Positions 42,898-52,028 of a stretch of DNA of 64,000 nt are shown here, in pieces. Source of the DNA: Imbroritus primus (GTDB taxonomy: Bacteria > Pseudomonadota > Gammaproteobacteria > Burkholderiales > Burkholderiaceae); the NCBI GenBank assembly GCA_000272025.2, contig AKCV02000004.1, positions 1 through 64,000 on the forward strand, read 5' to 3'. The number at the start of each line of letters is the position of its first letter. Positions within the stretch are counted from its first letter, which is position 1. The notes beneath the pieces were generated by a model. The model was not told the origin of the DNA and did no database searches. It saw nothing but the letters and a program-made list of their open reading frames with translations. The position numbers and the translations under genes are program-made.

Positions 42898-43637
42898 CTG
42901 AACATCATTCACACAAGACAGTACTGGTCACCGGCTCGAGCCGGGGCATTGGCCGCGCCATCGCGCTGCGGCTGGCAGAGGACGGCTTCGATGTGGTGGT
43001 GCATTGCCGCACAGGTATTGCGGAAGCTGAGGCGGTCGTCCGGCAGATTGCCGGACTGGGCCGCCAGGCACGCCTGCTGCAATTCGACGTGGCGGACCGC
43101 GCCGCCTGCGCCGCCGCACTGGAGGCCGATATCGCCGCGCATGGCGCGTACTACGGGGTGGTCTGCAATGCCGGCATTGCGCGCGACAACGCCTTTCCGG
43201 CGATGACGGGCGAGGAGTGGGACAGCGTCATCCATACCAATCTCGACGCGTTCTACAACGTGCTGCAGCCCGTGGTCATGCCTATGGTTCGCCTGCGTAC
43301 GCCGGGGCGCATCGTGACGCTGGCGTCCGTCTCGGGACTGCTCGGCAACCGCGGGCAAACCAACTACAGCGCGGCCAAGGCCGGCGTCATCGCGGCGACC
43401 AAGTCGCTGGCGGTGGAACTGGCCAAGCGCGACATCACCGTCAACTGCGTGGCGCCAGGCCTGATCGATACCGAGATGGTGCCGGATGAAATCCGCGATG
43501 AAGCGCTCAGGATGATCCCCATGCGGCGCATGGGGCAGGCCGGCGAAGTGGCGGCGCTGGTGGCGTTCCTGATGCGCGATGAGGCTTCGTACATCACCCG
43601 GCAGGTGATTTCCGTCAACGGAGGCATGTTCGGATGA
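42894..43637 (+). CDS. apeQ: 3-ketoacyl-ACP reductase, FabG-like
   Basis: 247 residues from a GTG overlapping the previous stop. Short-chain dehydrogenase motifs: TGSSRGIG for NADPH at 13-20, CNAGIA, Asn116, Ser145, Tyr158 and Lys162. It reduces 3-ketoacyl-ACP to 3-hydroxyacyl-ACP in each elongation cycle. Confidence 0.92.
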   Translation: MTEHHSHKTVLVTGSSRGIGRAIALRLAEDGFDVVVHCRTGIAEAEAVVRQIAGLGRQARLLQFDVADRAACAAALEADIAAHGAYYGVVCNAGIARDNAFPAMTGEEWDSVIHTNLDAFYNVLQPVVMPMVRLRTPGRIVTLASVSGLLGNRGQTNYSAAKAGVIAATKSLAVELAKRDITVNCVAPGLIDTEMVPDEIRDEALRMIPMRRMGQAGEVAALVAFLMRDEASYITRQVISVNGGMFG

Positions 43638-44875
43638 GCCGCGAACGCAAACGGGTCGTGGTAACCGGCATGGGCGCCATCAGCCCGCTGGGCCATGACT
43701 GGACAACCGTGCGCCAGCGTCTGCAGACAGGCCGCAACGCGGTGCAGATCATGGAAGCGTGGCAGGCCTACGAGGGCCTGGGCACGCAATTGGGATGTCC
43801 CGCACCGTCCTTTGACCTGCCTGTGCACTACAACCGCAAGTCCACGCGCAGCATGGGACGCGTGGCGCTGATGGCCACGCGCGCCAGCGAGATCGCGCTG
43901 GAGGATGCCGGCCTGCTCGGCGATCCGCTGGTCAAGAGCGGCCGGATGGGTGTGTCGTATGGCTCGTCCGCCGGCACGCCGTCTGCCATCGGCGACTTCG
44001 GCCGCATGATGGTCGACAAGACCACCGAGGGCATCAATGCGAACACGTATATCAAGATGATGTCGCACACGGCAGCGGTCAACATCGGTGTGTTCTTCGG
44101 CACCACGGGCCGGATCATTACCACCTCGAGCGCCTGTACCTCCGGCAGCCAGGGCATCGGCTACGCCTTCGAAGCCATCCAGAGCGGCAAGCAGACCGCT
44201 ATGCTGGCCGGCGGCGCGGAAGAGCTGGATGCAACGCAGGCCGCGGTATTCGACACGCTGTTCGCCACCAGTCTCCGGAATGAGGCACCCGACCTCACGC
44301 CGCGCCCCTTCGACACCGCGCGGGATGGACTGGTGCTTGGCGAAGGTGCGTGTACGCTGGTACTCGAAGAACTCCAGCACGCGCAGGCGCGTGGTGCAAA
44401 GATCTACGCAGAGCTGATCGGCTATGCATCGAACAGCGACGGCACGCACGTGACGCACCCGAATCCCTCGACGATGGCCGAGGCGATGCGGATGGCACTG
44501 GCGGATGCGGATATTGCCGCGCAGGACATCGGTTATCTCAATGCGCACGGCACGGCGACAGAGCAGGGCGACATCGCCGAATCGACCGCCACCCATGCCG
44601 TCTTCGGCGAGCGCCTTCCGGTCAGCACGCTCAAAGGCTACATGGGCCATACGCTCGGCGCATGCGGAGCGCTGGAAACGTGGATGACGATCGAAATGAT
44701 GCGTGAAGGCTGGTTCGCACCGAACATCAATCTCACGCAGGTCGATGCGCGCTGCGGTGCCCTGGATTACATCATGCACGTGCCGCGCCATCTCGAGGTG
44801 GAATATGTGATGACCAACAATTTTGCGTTCGGCGGCATCAATACCTCGCTGATCCTCCAGCGCTGGCATGCCTGA
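43634..44875 (+). CDS. apeR: Beta-ketoacyl-ACP synthase, ApeR type
   Basis: 413 residues, ATGA overlap. Triad Cys168 (SSACTSG), His305 (NAHGTAT) and His339 (KGYMGHT). This second complete ketosynthase is FabF-like, starts MSRERKRVVVTGMGAISPLG and is the last gene of the coupled core. In related pathways ApeR works as a homodimer, separate from the ApeO/chain length factor pair, and may act at initiation. Confidence 0.9.
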   Translation: MSRERKRVVVTGMGAISPLGHDWTTVRQRLQTGRNAVQIMEAWQAYEGLGTQLGCPAPSFDLPVHYNRKSTRSMGRVALMATRASEIALEDAGLLGDPLVKSGRMGVSYGSSAGTPSAIGDFGRMMVDKTTEGINANTYIKMMSHTAAVNIGVFFGTTGRIITTSSACTSGSQGIGYAFEAIQSGKQTAMLAGGAEELDATQAAVFDTLFATSLRNEAPDLTPRPFDTARDGLVLGEGACTLVLEELQHAQARGAKIYAELIGYASNSDGTHVTHPNPSTMAEAMRMALADADIAAQDIGYLNAHGTATEQGDIAESTATHAVFGERLPVSTLKGYMGHTLGACGALETWMTIEMMREGWFAPNINLTQVDARCGALDYIMHVPRHLEVEYVMTNNFAFGGINTSLILQRWHA

Positions 44876-45161
44876 AAGACATGAGCCGACGACATGAAGC
44901 CAATGTGAGCCAATACGCGCCATGTAAAGTGGTTGCCGGAACAGGCGTCACACCATGCGCATCAACCAGAATGGCACGCCATGCAGCACTGGCAAGCGGG
45001 AGAAAAGCAGCGTATATCAAAAGCCTTGGGGCATCGACCCGCGCGATCCATGGCGAGAACGGCTTCACATGTCATGCCGGATCCGCAGGGCATCTGGTCC
45101 CTGCGGGAAAAGTACTTCCCTGTGTTCAACCTTGACCTAACCTGTCTTGATTCCTTTATCC

Positions 45162-45596
45162 ATGAAAAAAATTGCCTTGTTCCTGGCGGCCCTGGTCGCA
45201 TGCAATGTCTCGTATGCCCGTGACACCACGCTGATGCTGCCGCTGGCAGACGTTGTCCAGATGGGCCTCGACAGTGGCAAGTTGGATGGTTCGGTCTCGT
45301 TCCATCTGTCGGGTGCCAAGGCACCGCGCGTGCAGTTGTCGCTGGGCGAGGACGTCTCCAACAAGAAAACCAACAGCGTCGGGAAAGACGATGAGACCGC
45401 CTGCAAATGGGCAGCGCTGTCCGCCCTGATGGCCTTCGAATCCAAGGCCAAGCAGCAGGGTGCGAACGCGGTGGTGGACCTGCATAGCTTCTATCAGAAA
45501 GTCCCCCGCAAGGATCCGGCGGATTATGAATGCCATGCGGGCAATATCGTGGTGGGCGTGGCGCTCAAGGGCAAATACGCCAAGGTCAGCAAGTAA
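45162..45596 (+). CDS. Small secreted protein of the aryl polyene cluster
   Basis: 144 residues starting MKKIALFLAALVACNVSYA, a signal peptide cleaved after about residue 19. A Cys-containing core reads DETACKWAALSALMAFESKAKQQGANAVVDLHSFY and YECHAGNIVVGVALKG. The GANAVV followed by Cys and a GVAL strand resembles the RcsF/YbjQ fold. Homologues next to aryl polyene genes are often labelled excinuclease subunit A in databases, which this sequence does not support because there is no ATPase motif. Function is unknown. It is separated from apeR by 286 bp and precedes the phosphopantetheinyl transferase by 3 nt. Confidence 0.75.
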   Translation: MKKIALFLAALVACNVSYARDTTLMLPLADVVQMGLDSGKLDGSVSFHLSGAKAPRVQLSLGEDVSNKKTNSVGKDDETACKWAALSALMAFESKAKQQGANAVVDLHSFYQKVPRKDPADYECHAGNIVVGVALKGKYAKVSK

Positions 45597-45599
45597 GCT

Positions 45600-46370
45600 G
45601 TGCGGGCAGGCCTCGTTGCCGTTGCGCTGGCACCTGTCCAGTGGTGGCTCGCGCAATGCGGGCAGGGCAGTGATGTCGAGTGGATGTCGGCCAGCGAGCA
45701 GACTCGCCACGCACGCATTGCGCATGCCATACGGCGACAGGAATTCGTGGCAGGGCGCTTTGCCCTGCGCGTCTTGCTTGCCCGGCATATGCCCGGGACG
45801 CATTGGCGCGACTGGCAGCTGGAGGCACCCGAGCATCGTCCGCCGCGTCTTCGAGCATGCCGGGCGGCCACCCGGCAAGGAGTCGCCATCGAGCGCCTGC
45901 ATCTGAGCCTGTCGCACAGCGGCGGTCTTCTGGCCGTCGCACTCGCCGATCAGCCTGTCGGCATCGACCTGGAAACACCGCAGAAACCCCGCATGCTGGA
46001 CGGCTTGATCGACGCAGTCTGTACGCCGCGCGAGCAATCCCGTATCGCCCAGCTGCCGCCACCCCGGCGGAGAGCAGCATTCGACGCCATGTGGGCGCTC
46101 AAGGAGGCCTGGTTCAAGCGCGAGACGACGGGGATCGACCTGGCCATGATCGCCCATCTGGAGACCGTCACTGGCTTGCCTGCCGGCGTGCCGCACAACG
46201 GCTGGCAGGCCATCGGCGAATGCTATGCGCTGGCACTATGCGTACCGACACTGCAGGACCGCGTGGTGGAATGGCATTTCGACGACATGGGCACGGCGCC
46301 GGAAATCGTGCGTTGCCACGCGGAGTATGATGGATATGCTCCCGGTCCTGCCTGGACGGAAGGTCCGTAG
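45600..46370 (+). CDS. 4'-phosphopantetheinyl transferase (Sfp type)
   Basis: GTG start 3 nt after the previous stop, 256 residues. Sfp-type motifs are LHLSLSHSGG (100-109), VGIDLE (120-125) for magnesium binding and WALKEAWFKRE (165-175). It transfers the phosphopantetheine arm from CoA to apo-ACPs, most likely the two ACPs at 29273 and 29564. Having a dedicated enzyme inside the locus supports a self-contained pathway. The N-terminal 30 residues are atypical and a later start cannot be excluded. Confidence 0.87.
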   Translation: MRAGLVAVALAPVQWWLAQCGQGSDVEWMSASEQTRHARIAHAIRRQEFVAGRFALRVLLARHMPGTHWRDWQLEAPEHRPPRLRACRAATRQGVAIERLHLSLSHSGGLLAVALADQPVGIDLETPQKPRMLDGLIDAVCTPREQSRIAQLPPPRRRAAFDAMWALKEAWFKRETTGIDLAMIAHLETVTGLPAGVPHNGWQAIGECYALALCVPTLQDRVVEWHFDDMGTAPEIVRCHAEYDGYAPGPAWTEGP

Positions 46371-46786
46371 CTCGGCGTGACCAGCGCCACAATATCGTCG
46401 CTTTATGCCGCTCCATTGTGCTCTCGGGCATGACGATGAGAGTATGAATGTCCGGTCGTGATCCGTGGCCTTCGGCCAGCTAGCCGTGACATGTGAATAC
46501 CCCATCATCCATACCGTCCATACAAATCGGGGGATGGTCTTCCTCTGATACCTGTATACTTCGCTTGACCATAATTTTCGCATAATTTACCTTATGTTAA
46601 ATTAAATTCAGAGATACCAAACTGATCTCATCCCCACCAAGTGGCCTCCTTGCTCCCTTGCCCTATTGCCTTCATGCGATTGGCCATACTTTCCGCCGCT
46701 TGCCGGTCTGAAAGCCCTGGTGCTAGGCTAGAGACGCCACGCGATGGCCAAGTTCAAGACGCGGTTCATTTCCATAGGAGCACGCC
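46371..46786. other. AT-rich gap after the aryl polyene cluster
   Basis: About 415 bp. Roughly 46545-46620 is markedly AT-rich, with TTGACC at 46565-46570 as a possible -35 but no matching -10 at normal spacing. No gene and no clear terminator are visible. It probably contains the promoter of the RcnB-like gene. Confidence 0.4.
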
Positions 46787-47221
46787 ATGCAGACACGCCG
46801 AATGGTGTTGAAGGTATTGATGATTTCCGGGATGCTGGTGTCGTCGTCCAGCTTTGCGCAGCCTGGCCGCGGCGGTGGACATGGTGAACCGGGTCACGGT
46901 CATGGAAAGGGACCGGGTCATGGCAAGGGCGGACAAGGGCCACACATGAGAAACGGCCCGCCCCATGGGAGACACGACGGCATGCCGCCGGGCCATCGTC
47001 CCGGCGGGCCGGGTGCATCGGCCTATGCGCCTGGGCATTGGCGCAAGGGAGATCGGCTACCGCGTGACAGGTATGGTCGGCAATATGTCGTGGACGACTG
47101 GCGCGCTTATCGCCTGGCGCCTCCGCCGCGTGGCTATCACTGGATGAGTATTGGGGGCGATTTCCTGCTGGTGGCGATTACGACTGGCGTGATCGCGGAG
47201 ATCGTGATCGGCGGCCGTTGA
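46787..47221 (+). CDS. RcnB-family periplasmic protein
   Basis: 144 residues. Signal peptide at about 1-24 ending SSFAQ. Residues 26-80 are a Gly/His/Pro-rich stretch with repeated GHGKG-type units, a plausible metal-binding region. The C-terminal domain QYVVDDWRAYRLAPPPRGYHWMSIGGDFLLVAITTGVIAEIV is the RcnB signature. RcnB of E. coli takes part in nickel and cobalt homeostasis. No partner efflux gene (rcnA) is next to it, so metal and role are inferred only from the family. Confidence 0.82.
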   Translation: MQTRRMVLKVLMISGMLVSSSSFAQPGRGGGHGEPGHGHGKGPGHGKGGQGPHMRNGPPHGRHDGMPPGHRPGGPGASAYAPGHWRKGDRLPRDRYGRQYVVDDWRAYRLAPPPRGYHWMSIGGDFLLVAITTGVIAEIVIGGR

Positions 47222-47380
47222 GCCGAGGCAGCCAGGCTGGCGGCATGCGCACTTCCGCCGTGCTGCGCGCCTGGCGTTCCCGGCTTTGTTCCTTGTCTTT
47301 CGCGGATGCAATAGAATCGTGGATGCCTGCCCTGCAGGCTTCCGCGCTGCCGCAGCCTTCCCGAAACAAAAGGAATACCA

Positions 47381-48451
47381 ATGAGCCGTTACTGGAGTCC
47401 GATCGTTCATAAGCTGACTCCTTATGTCCCGGGCGAACAGCCCAAGTCGACCAACCTGGTCAAGCTGAACACCAACGAGAACCCCTACGGGCCGTCGCCG
47501 CGCGTGATTGCTGCGCTGCAGGCCGCCGTAGGCGATACGCTCCGCCTGTATCCGGATCCGGGTGCTTCGGCGCTGCGCGAAACGGTGGCGCGCTATCACG
47601 GGTTGTCGGCCGACCAGGTGTTCGTCGGTAACGGCTCGGATGAAGTGCTGGCGCTGGTCTTCCAGGCCCTGCTGCGCCACGATGCGCCGCTGCTGTTTCC
47701 AGACATCACCTACAGCTTCTACCCGGTGTATTGCCGACTCTATGACATCGCCAGCGAAACGGTGCCGTTGACGGATGCCATGGCCGTTGATGTTGATGCC
47801 TACGCCAACCGGCCCTGTGGCGGCATCATCCTCGCCAATCCGAATGCCCCGACCGGTATAGCCCTGCCCTTGCCGGAGATCCGCCGGTTGCTCGAACAAC
47901 ATCCGGACCAGGTGGTGGTGATCGACGAGGCGTATGTCGATTTCGGTGCGGAATCGGCGATTGCGCTGATCCAGGAATTTCCGAACGTACTGGTCGTGCA
48001 GACGCTGTCAAAATCGCGCTCGCTGGCGGGCCTGCGCGTGGGTCTCGCCTTTGGCCAGCAGCCCCTGATCGAGGGCCTGAACCGTGTGAAGGACAGCTTC
48101 AACTCCTATCCGATCGATCGGCTGGCCTTGGCCGGCGCGATTGCGGCGTACGAGGACGAAGCCTATTTCCAGTCGACCTGCAAGGCCGTGATGTCGTCGC
48201 GGGACTGGTTGACGGAGCAGCTTGAAACGCTGGGATTCCGGGTGCTGCCATCAGCAACCAACTTCATCTTCGTGACGCATCCCGAACACGATGCCGCAGC
48301 GGTGGCTGCCGGTCTGCGGACACGCAACGTCATCGTCCGGCATTTTTCACTGCCGCGCATCGCGCAATACCTGCGCATCAGCATTGGCACGCAGGAAGAA
48401 TGTGCGGCCGTGGTCGAGGCCATGCGCGAAGTGCTGGCCGCTGTCCACTAA
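47381..48451 (+). CDS. hisC: Histidinol-phosphate aminotransferase
   Basis: 356 residues of a fold-type I PLP enzyme. HisC signatures: [15 protein letters not shown], the NPNAPTG motif near 153, [11 protein letters not shown], and PLP lysine Lys211 in [14 protein letters not shown]. It catalyses the glutamate-dependent step of histidine biosynthesis. It is not in a his operon here, so it may be a second, broad-specificity copy also acting on aromatic amino acids. A strong terminator follows. Confidence 0.93.
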   Translation: MSRYWSPIVHKLTPYVPGEQPKSTNLVKLNTNENPYGPSPRVIAALQAAVGDTLRLYPDPGASALRETVARYHGLSADQVFVGNGSDEVLALVFQALLRHDAPLLFPDITYSFYPVYCRLYDIASETVPLTDAMAVDVDAYANRPCGGIILANPNAPTGIALPLPEIRRLLEQHPDQVVVIDEAYVDFGAESAIALIQEFPNVLVVQTLSKSRSLAGLRVGLAFGQQPLIEGLNRVKDSFNSYPIDRLALAGAIAAYEDEAYFQSTCKAVMSSRDWLTEQLETLGFRVLPSATNFIFVTHPEHDAAAVAAGLRTRNVIVRHFSLPRIAQYLRISIGTQEECAAVVEAMREVLAAVH

Positions 48452-48475
48452 AACGCATCGCGAGTGAACCCATTG

Positions 48476-48499
48476 AAAGGAGCCTGCGGGCTCCTTTTT
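48476..48499 (+). terminator. Rho-independent terminator after hisC
   Basis: AAAGGAGCC (48476-48484) and GGCTCCTTT (48489-48497) form a 9-bp stem with a 4-nt loop and a T run, 24 nt after the stop. Confidence 0.9.
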
Positions 48500-48544
48500 G
48501 ATTGGGCGGGCACGGCAATAGCCATCCGTGGAGTAATGACTATA

Positions 48545-48565
48545 TAATAAGAATGATTTCTATTT
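48545..48565. promoter_or_regulatory. Candidate Fur box upstream of feoA
   Basis: On the minus strand the segment reads AAATAGAAATCATTCTTATT, close to the Fur consensus core GAAATCATT / GAGAATCATTCTC type. It overlaps the likely feoA promoter region (TATATAATAAGAAT) 16-36 nt upstream of the ATG, suiting iron-dependent repression. Confidence 0.65.
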
Positions 48566-48580
48566 ACAACGGGTCGTAAC

Positions 48581-48817
48581 ATGCTGCTTTCGGAACTGGC
48601 GCGCAGCCAGGTGGGGATTGTCGACGCTGTGCATGCGCTTTCAGCGGATGATGTGATTGCACATCGCCTGCGTGATCTCGGCTTTGTTGCGGGAGAGCCG
48701 GTGCGGGTGGTTGCAACCAGCCCGTTCGGCGGCGATCCGATAGTCGTCCAGATTGGTTTTACGCGCTTTGCTCTGCGTCACGCGGAAGCTGCCCGTGTTC
48801 ATTTGCGTTCCGCCTGA
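48581..48817 (+). CDS. feoA: Ferrous iron transport protein A
   Basis: 78 residues, a single SH3-like FeoA domain (RLRDLGFVAGEPVRVVATSPFGGDPIVVQIGFTRFALRHAEAARVHL). FeoA is a small cytoplasmic protein needed for FeoB activity. It is 6 bp upstream of feoB and downstream of a Fur-like box. Confidence 0.93.
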   Translation: MLLSELARSQVGIVDAVHALSADDVIAHRLRDLGFVAGEPVRVVATSPFGGDPIVVQIGFTRFALRHAEAARVHLRSA

Positions 48818-48823
48818 CCGAGT

Positions 48824-50686
48824 ATGTTGCCCTCTTCCCCTTCGATAACTGGCGCAGCCAGCCGGATTGCACTAATCGGTAATCCCAATTGCGGCAAGAC
48901 CGCCCTCTTCAATCTGTTGACCGGCGGCCGCCAGAAAGTGGCCAATTACGCCGGCGTCACAGTTGAGCGCAAGGAAGGCCGACTTGTGACGCCTGCCGGC
49001 CGCGCCGTGCGCGTCATGGATTTACCGGGCGCCTACAGCCTGGAGGCTGCCAGCCCCGATGAGGCGATCACGCGGGATATCGTCCTTGGCGCACTGCATG
49101 ATGAGTTCCAGCCGGACCTGCTGGTCTGCGTGGTCGACGCGACCAACCTGCGCCTGCACCTGCGTTTCGCACTGGAGATCCGCCAGCTTGGCCGTCCGAT
49201 GGTGGTGGCCCTGAACATGAGCGATGCCGCTGCACGGCGCGGGATTCGCATCGATCGGGCTGCACTGGAAACAGCACTGGGTGTGCCAGTGGTTGAAACA
49301 GTGGCCGTCCGCCGGGGTGGCGCAGCTGAATTGCTGGCGTGCATCGATCGCGCCCTGCCGTCCGTGCCGGCACCGACCTCGCCTGGCGACGGCTTCGATG
49401 TGCACCAGGAAGTGAAGCGCGTGCTCGAGGCTGCGGTGACGATGCCGCGTGCCACAGCCGAACTCGATGAGCGCCTGGACCGCGTGCTGCTGCATCCAGT
49501 GCTCGGCCTGCTGCTACTGGCCGTGGTGTTGTTCCTGATGTTCCAGGCGGTGTATTCCTGGGCCGAACCGTTGATGGATGGCATCGAAGGCTTGACGGCG
49601 ACCGCGGGCGAATGGGTCGGCGCAATGATGCCCGAGGGGTTGCTGAAAAGCCTAGTGGTGGACGGGCTGATTGCTGGCGTCGGCGGCGTGGTGGTATTCC
49701 TGCCGCAGATCCTCATCCTCTTCCTGTTCATCCTGATCCTTGAGGAGTCGGGCTATCTGCCACGCGCCGCGTTCTTGCTGGATCAACTGATGTCGCGCGC
49801 GGGGCTGTCAGGCCGCGCCTTCATTCCCTTGCTGTCGAGCTTTGCCTGCGCGATTCCCGGCATCATGGCTGCACGTAGCATCCAGAATCCGCGTGACCGC
49901 CTGGTGACGATCCTCGTTGCACCACTCATGACCTGCTCGGCCCGGCTGCCGGTGTATGCGCTGCTGATCGGCGCCTTCGTGCCGGACCGTACTGTCGGCG
50001 GCCTGTTCAACCTGCAAGGCGTGGTGCTGTTCGCGCTCTACGTGGCCGGCATCGTTAGCGCGCTCGCGGTCGCCTACGTCATGAAATGGTACCGGTCCGC
50101 ACAAGATGCCCATCCGCTACTGCTCGAACTGCCGTCGTATCGTCTGCCGCATCCGCGCGATATTCTGATCGGCCTTTGGGAACGGGCCCGCATCTTCTTG
50201 CGGCGCGTGGGCACCATCATCTTTTCGCTGACGGTACTGTTGTGGTTCCTCGCAAGCTTTCCGACGCCGCCCGACGGCTCGACGGTGCCGGCAATCGAAA
50301 CCAGCTTTGCCGGCATGATCGGCCGCGGGCTGGAAGTGATATTCGCGCCGGTGGGCTTCAACTGGCAAATCTGCATTGCACTCGTGCCGGGCCTGGCCGC
50401 GCGCGAGGTGGTGGTGGGTGCGCTGGCGACGGTGTATTCGTTGTCGGGCTCCGAAGACGCCGCCGCCGCCCAGCTCATGCCCATGATCGCCGCGCAGTGG
50501 CCGCTGGCCACGGCATTTTCGCTGCTGGCGTGGTTCGTGTTTGCACCGCAATGCATTTCGACGCTGGCGGTCATCCGCCGTGAAACCAACTCGTGGAAGA
50601 TGATGGCGTTCGCCGCCGCATACCTGACCGGTCTCGCCTATCTCGCCGCGTTTGTGACATACCGTGTGACGCTTGCCTTGAGCTGA
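48824..50686 (+). CDS. feoB: Ferrous iron transporter B
   Basis: 620 residues, one of the shorter FeoB forms (E. coli about 770). N-terminal G domain: G1 GNPNCGKT at 19-26, G3 DLPG at 66-69, G4 NMSD at 131-134. The helical spacer is followed by a membrane domain with two Gate motifs, around SSFACAIPGIMAARSI (Cys-x2-Pro type) and the PLMTCSARLPVYALLIGAF core, with about eight to ten helices. It imports Fe2+ across the inner membrane. It overlaps neither neighbour but is spaced by 1 nt from the next gene. Confidence 0.96.
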   Translation: MLPSSPSITGAASRIALIGNPNCGKTALFNLLTGGRQKVANYAGVTVERKEGRLVTPAGRAVRVMDLPGAYSLEAASPDEAITRDIVLGALHDEFQPDLLVCVVDATNLRLHLRFALEIRQLGRPMVVALNMSDAAARRGIRIDRAALETALGVPVVETVAVRRGGAAELLACIDRALPSVPAPTSPGDGFDVHQEVKRVLEAAVTMPRATAELDERLDRVLLHPVLGLLLLAVVLFLMFQAVYSWAEPLMDGIEGLTATAGEWVGAMMPEGLLKSLVVDGLIAGVGGVVVFLPQILILFLFILILEESGYLPRAAFLLDQLMSRAGLSGRAFIPLLSSFACAIPGIMAARSIQNPRDRLVTILVAPLMTCSARLPVYALLIGAFVPDRTVGGLFNLQGVVLFALYVAGIVSALAVAYVMKWYRSAQDAHPLLLELPSYRLPHPRDILIGLWERARIFLRRVGTIIFSLTVLLWFLASFPTPPDGSTVPAIETSFAGMIGRGLEVIFAPVGFNWQICIALVPGLAAREVVVGALATVYSLSGSEDAAAAQLMPMIAAQWPLATAFSLLAWFVFAPQCISTLAVIRRETNSWKMMAFAAAYLTGLAYLAAFVTYRVTLALS

Positions 50687-50687
50687 C

Positions 50688-50981
50688 ATGTACCACGCGC
50701 TTGAAATCGCCGTTGTTACGCTGGTGGTCGGCATCGCCCTGATGGCGGTGCTGAACCGCTATGCGCGTCCAGTCGTCCGGCCGCTACGCCGCACGCTGGC
50801 CCGTGCCCTGATGCGAGCGCCGGCCGGCAGCGCTCGGCATCGCCTCGGCATGCGATTTACCGATGACACTCCTGCAGCAGCCTGTGGCAGCGGATGCGGG
50901 GACGATAGCGGCTGCGGCACGTGCGGCTCGTCATCAACGGACACGCCCCACGCCATCAAGATCGTCCGCCATCGCCCCTGA
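50688..50981 (+). CDS. FeoB-associated small membrane protein with Cys cluster
   Basis: 97 residues starting 1 nt after the feoB stop. A single membrane helix (about 5-24) is followed by an Arg-rich segment and a C-terminal cysteine cluster, CGSGCGDDSGCGTCG, with four cysteines in 15 residues. The layout resembles small FeoC-like or FeoB-associated Cys-rich proteins. The cysteines could bind iron or an Fe-S cluster and control FeoB. I do not recognise a named family with certainty. Confidence 0.7.
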   Translation: MYHALEIAVVTLVVGIALMAVLNRYARPVVRPLRRTLARALMRAPAGSARHRLGMRFTDDTPAAACGSGCGDDSGCGTCGSSSTDTPHAIKIVRHRP

Positions 50982-51092
50982 ACCGGGCAGCAGAGCGTAC
51001 CCGTTTCTGCGTAATATTTCTGTATACGCCCTCCGCGTTCTGTTCTGGAACGCATCTTGCGATATTCCTCCTGTTCATTCTGAGGAGTCGCC

Positions 51093-52028
51093 ATGCACAC
51101 ACGGATCACCAAGGCCGTTTTCCCGGTCGCCGGGCTCGGAACGCGCTTTCTTCCTGCCACCAAGGCCAGCCCCAAGGAAATGTTGCCGGTGGTCGACAAG
51201 CCGCTGATTCAATACGCCGTTGAAGAAGCTGCAGCAGCAGGAATGACAGAGATGATATTTATTACCGGTCGCTCCAAGCGGGCGATCGAGGATCATTTCG
51301 ACAAGGCCTACGAACTCGAGGCAGAGCTAGCCGCCAAAGACAAGCAGCTCTTGCTGGAAGCCGTGCAGTCCATCAAGCCCCGCAACGTGGAGTGCTTCTA
51401 TATCCGGCAAGCTGAACCGCTGGGACTGGGACATGCCGTGCTGTGTGCGGAAAAGCTAGTCCGCGACGAGCCGTTCGCCGTGCTGCTGGCCGATGATTTC
51501 ATCGACGGCAGCCCGCCCGTGCTTCGCCAGATGGCGGACCTTTACTCGCATTATCGTTGCTCCGTACTCGGGGTGGAAACCATCGAGCCGGAGAATAGCC
51601 GTTCCTATGGCGTCGTCGACGGTCGCCACTGGGACGACCGCCTGATCAAGCTTGACGGCATTGTGGAAAAACCTCTTCCGGAAGCGGCACCCTCCAATCT
51701 TGGCGTGGTTGGCCGTTATATCCTGACCGCGCGTATCTTTGACCATATCCGGGCCCTGCAACCGGGAGCCGGTGGCGAATACCAGTTGACGGATGCCATC
51801 CAAAGCCTGCTCGCAGAAGAGCAAGTGCTGGCGTACGAATACGAAGGCCAGCGCTTCGACTGCGGCAGCAAACTCGGCTACCTGAAGGCGACCGTAGAGA
51901 TGGCATTGCGCCACCCCGAACTTGCCGAAGCATTCGCGGAATATCTCGCCCAACGCAATCTAACGCACCTCCCCGCCAAGACGGGCCCCGCCCTGGTGCG
52001 GATCGATCGGCTCGCGGAAGTCGCCTGA
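51093..52028 (+). CDS. galU: UTP-glucose-1-phosphate uridylyltransferase
   Basis: 311 residues. Nucleotidyltransferase signature [24 protein letters not shown] near residues 9-32, then LADDFIDG and GVVEKP-like GIVEKPLPE. Makes UDP-glucose for exopolysaccharide, LPS core and trehalose pathways. galE lies 0.8 kb downstream on the other strand, giving a local UDP-sugar theme. Confidence 0.95.
   Translation: MHTRITKAVFPVAGLGTRFLPATKASPKEMLPVVDKPLIQYAVEEAAAAGMTEMIFITGRSKRAIEDHFDKAYELEAELAAKDKQLLLEAVQSIKPRNVECFYIRQAEPLGLGHAVLCAEKLVRDEPFAVLLADDFIDGSPPVLRQMADLYSHYRCSVLGVETIEPENSRSYGVVDGRHWDDRLIKLDGIVEKPLPEAAPSNLGVVGRYILTARIFDHIRALQPGAGGEYQLTDAIQSLLAEEQVLAYEYEGQRFDCGSKLGYLKATVEMALRHPELAEAFAEYLAQRNLTHLPAKTGPALVRIDRLAEVA

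Noticed and set aside
45162..45596. Reading this gene as an excinuclease subunit
   Set aside because: No Walker motifs or zinc fingers; a small secreted protein with a signal peptide.
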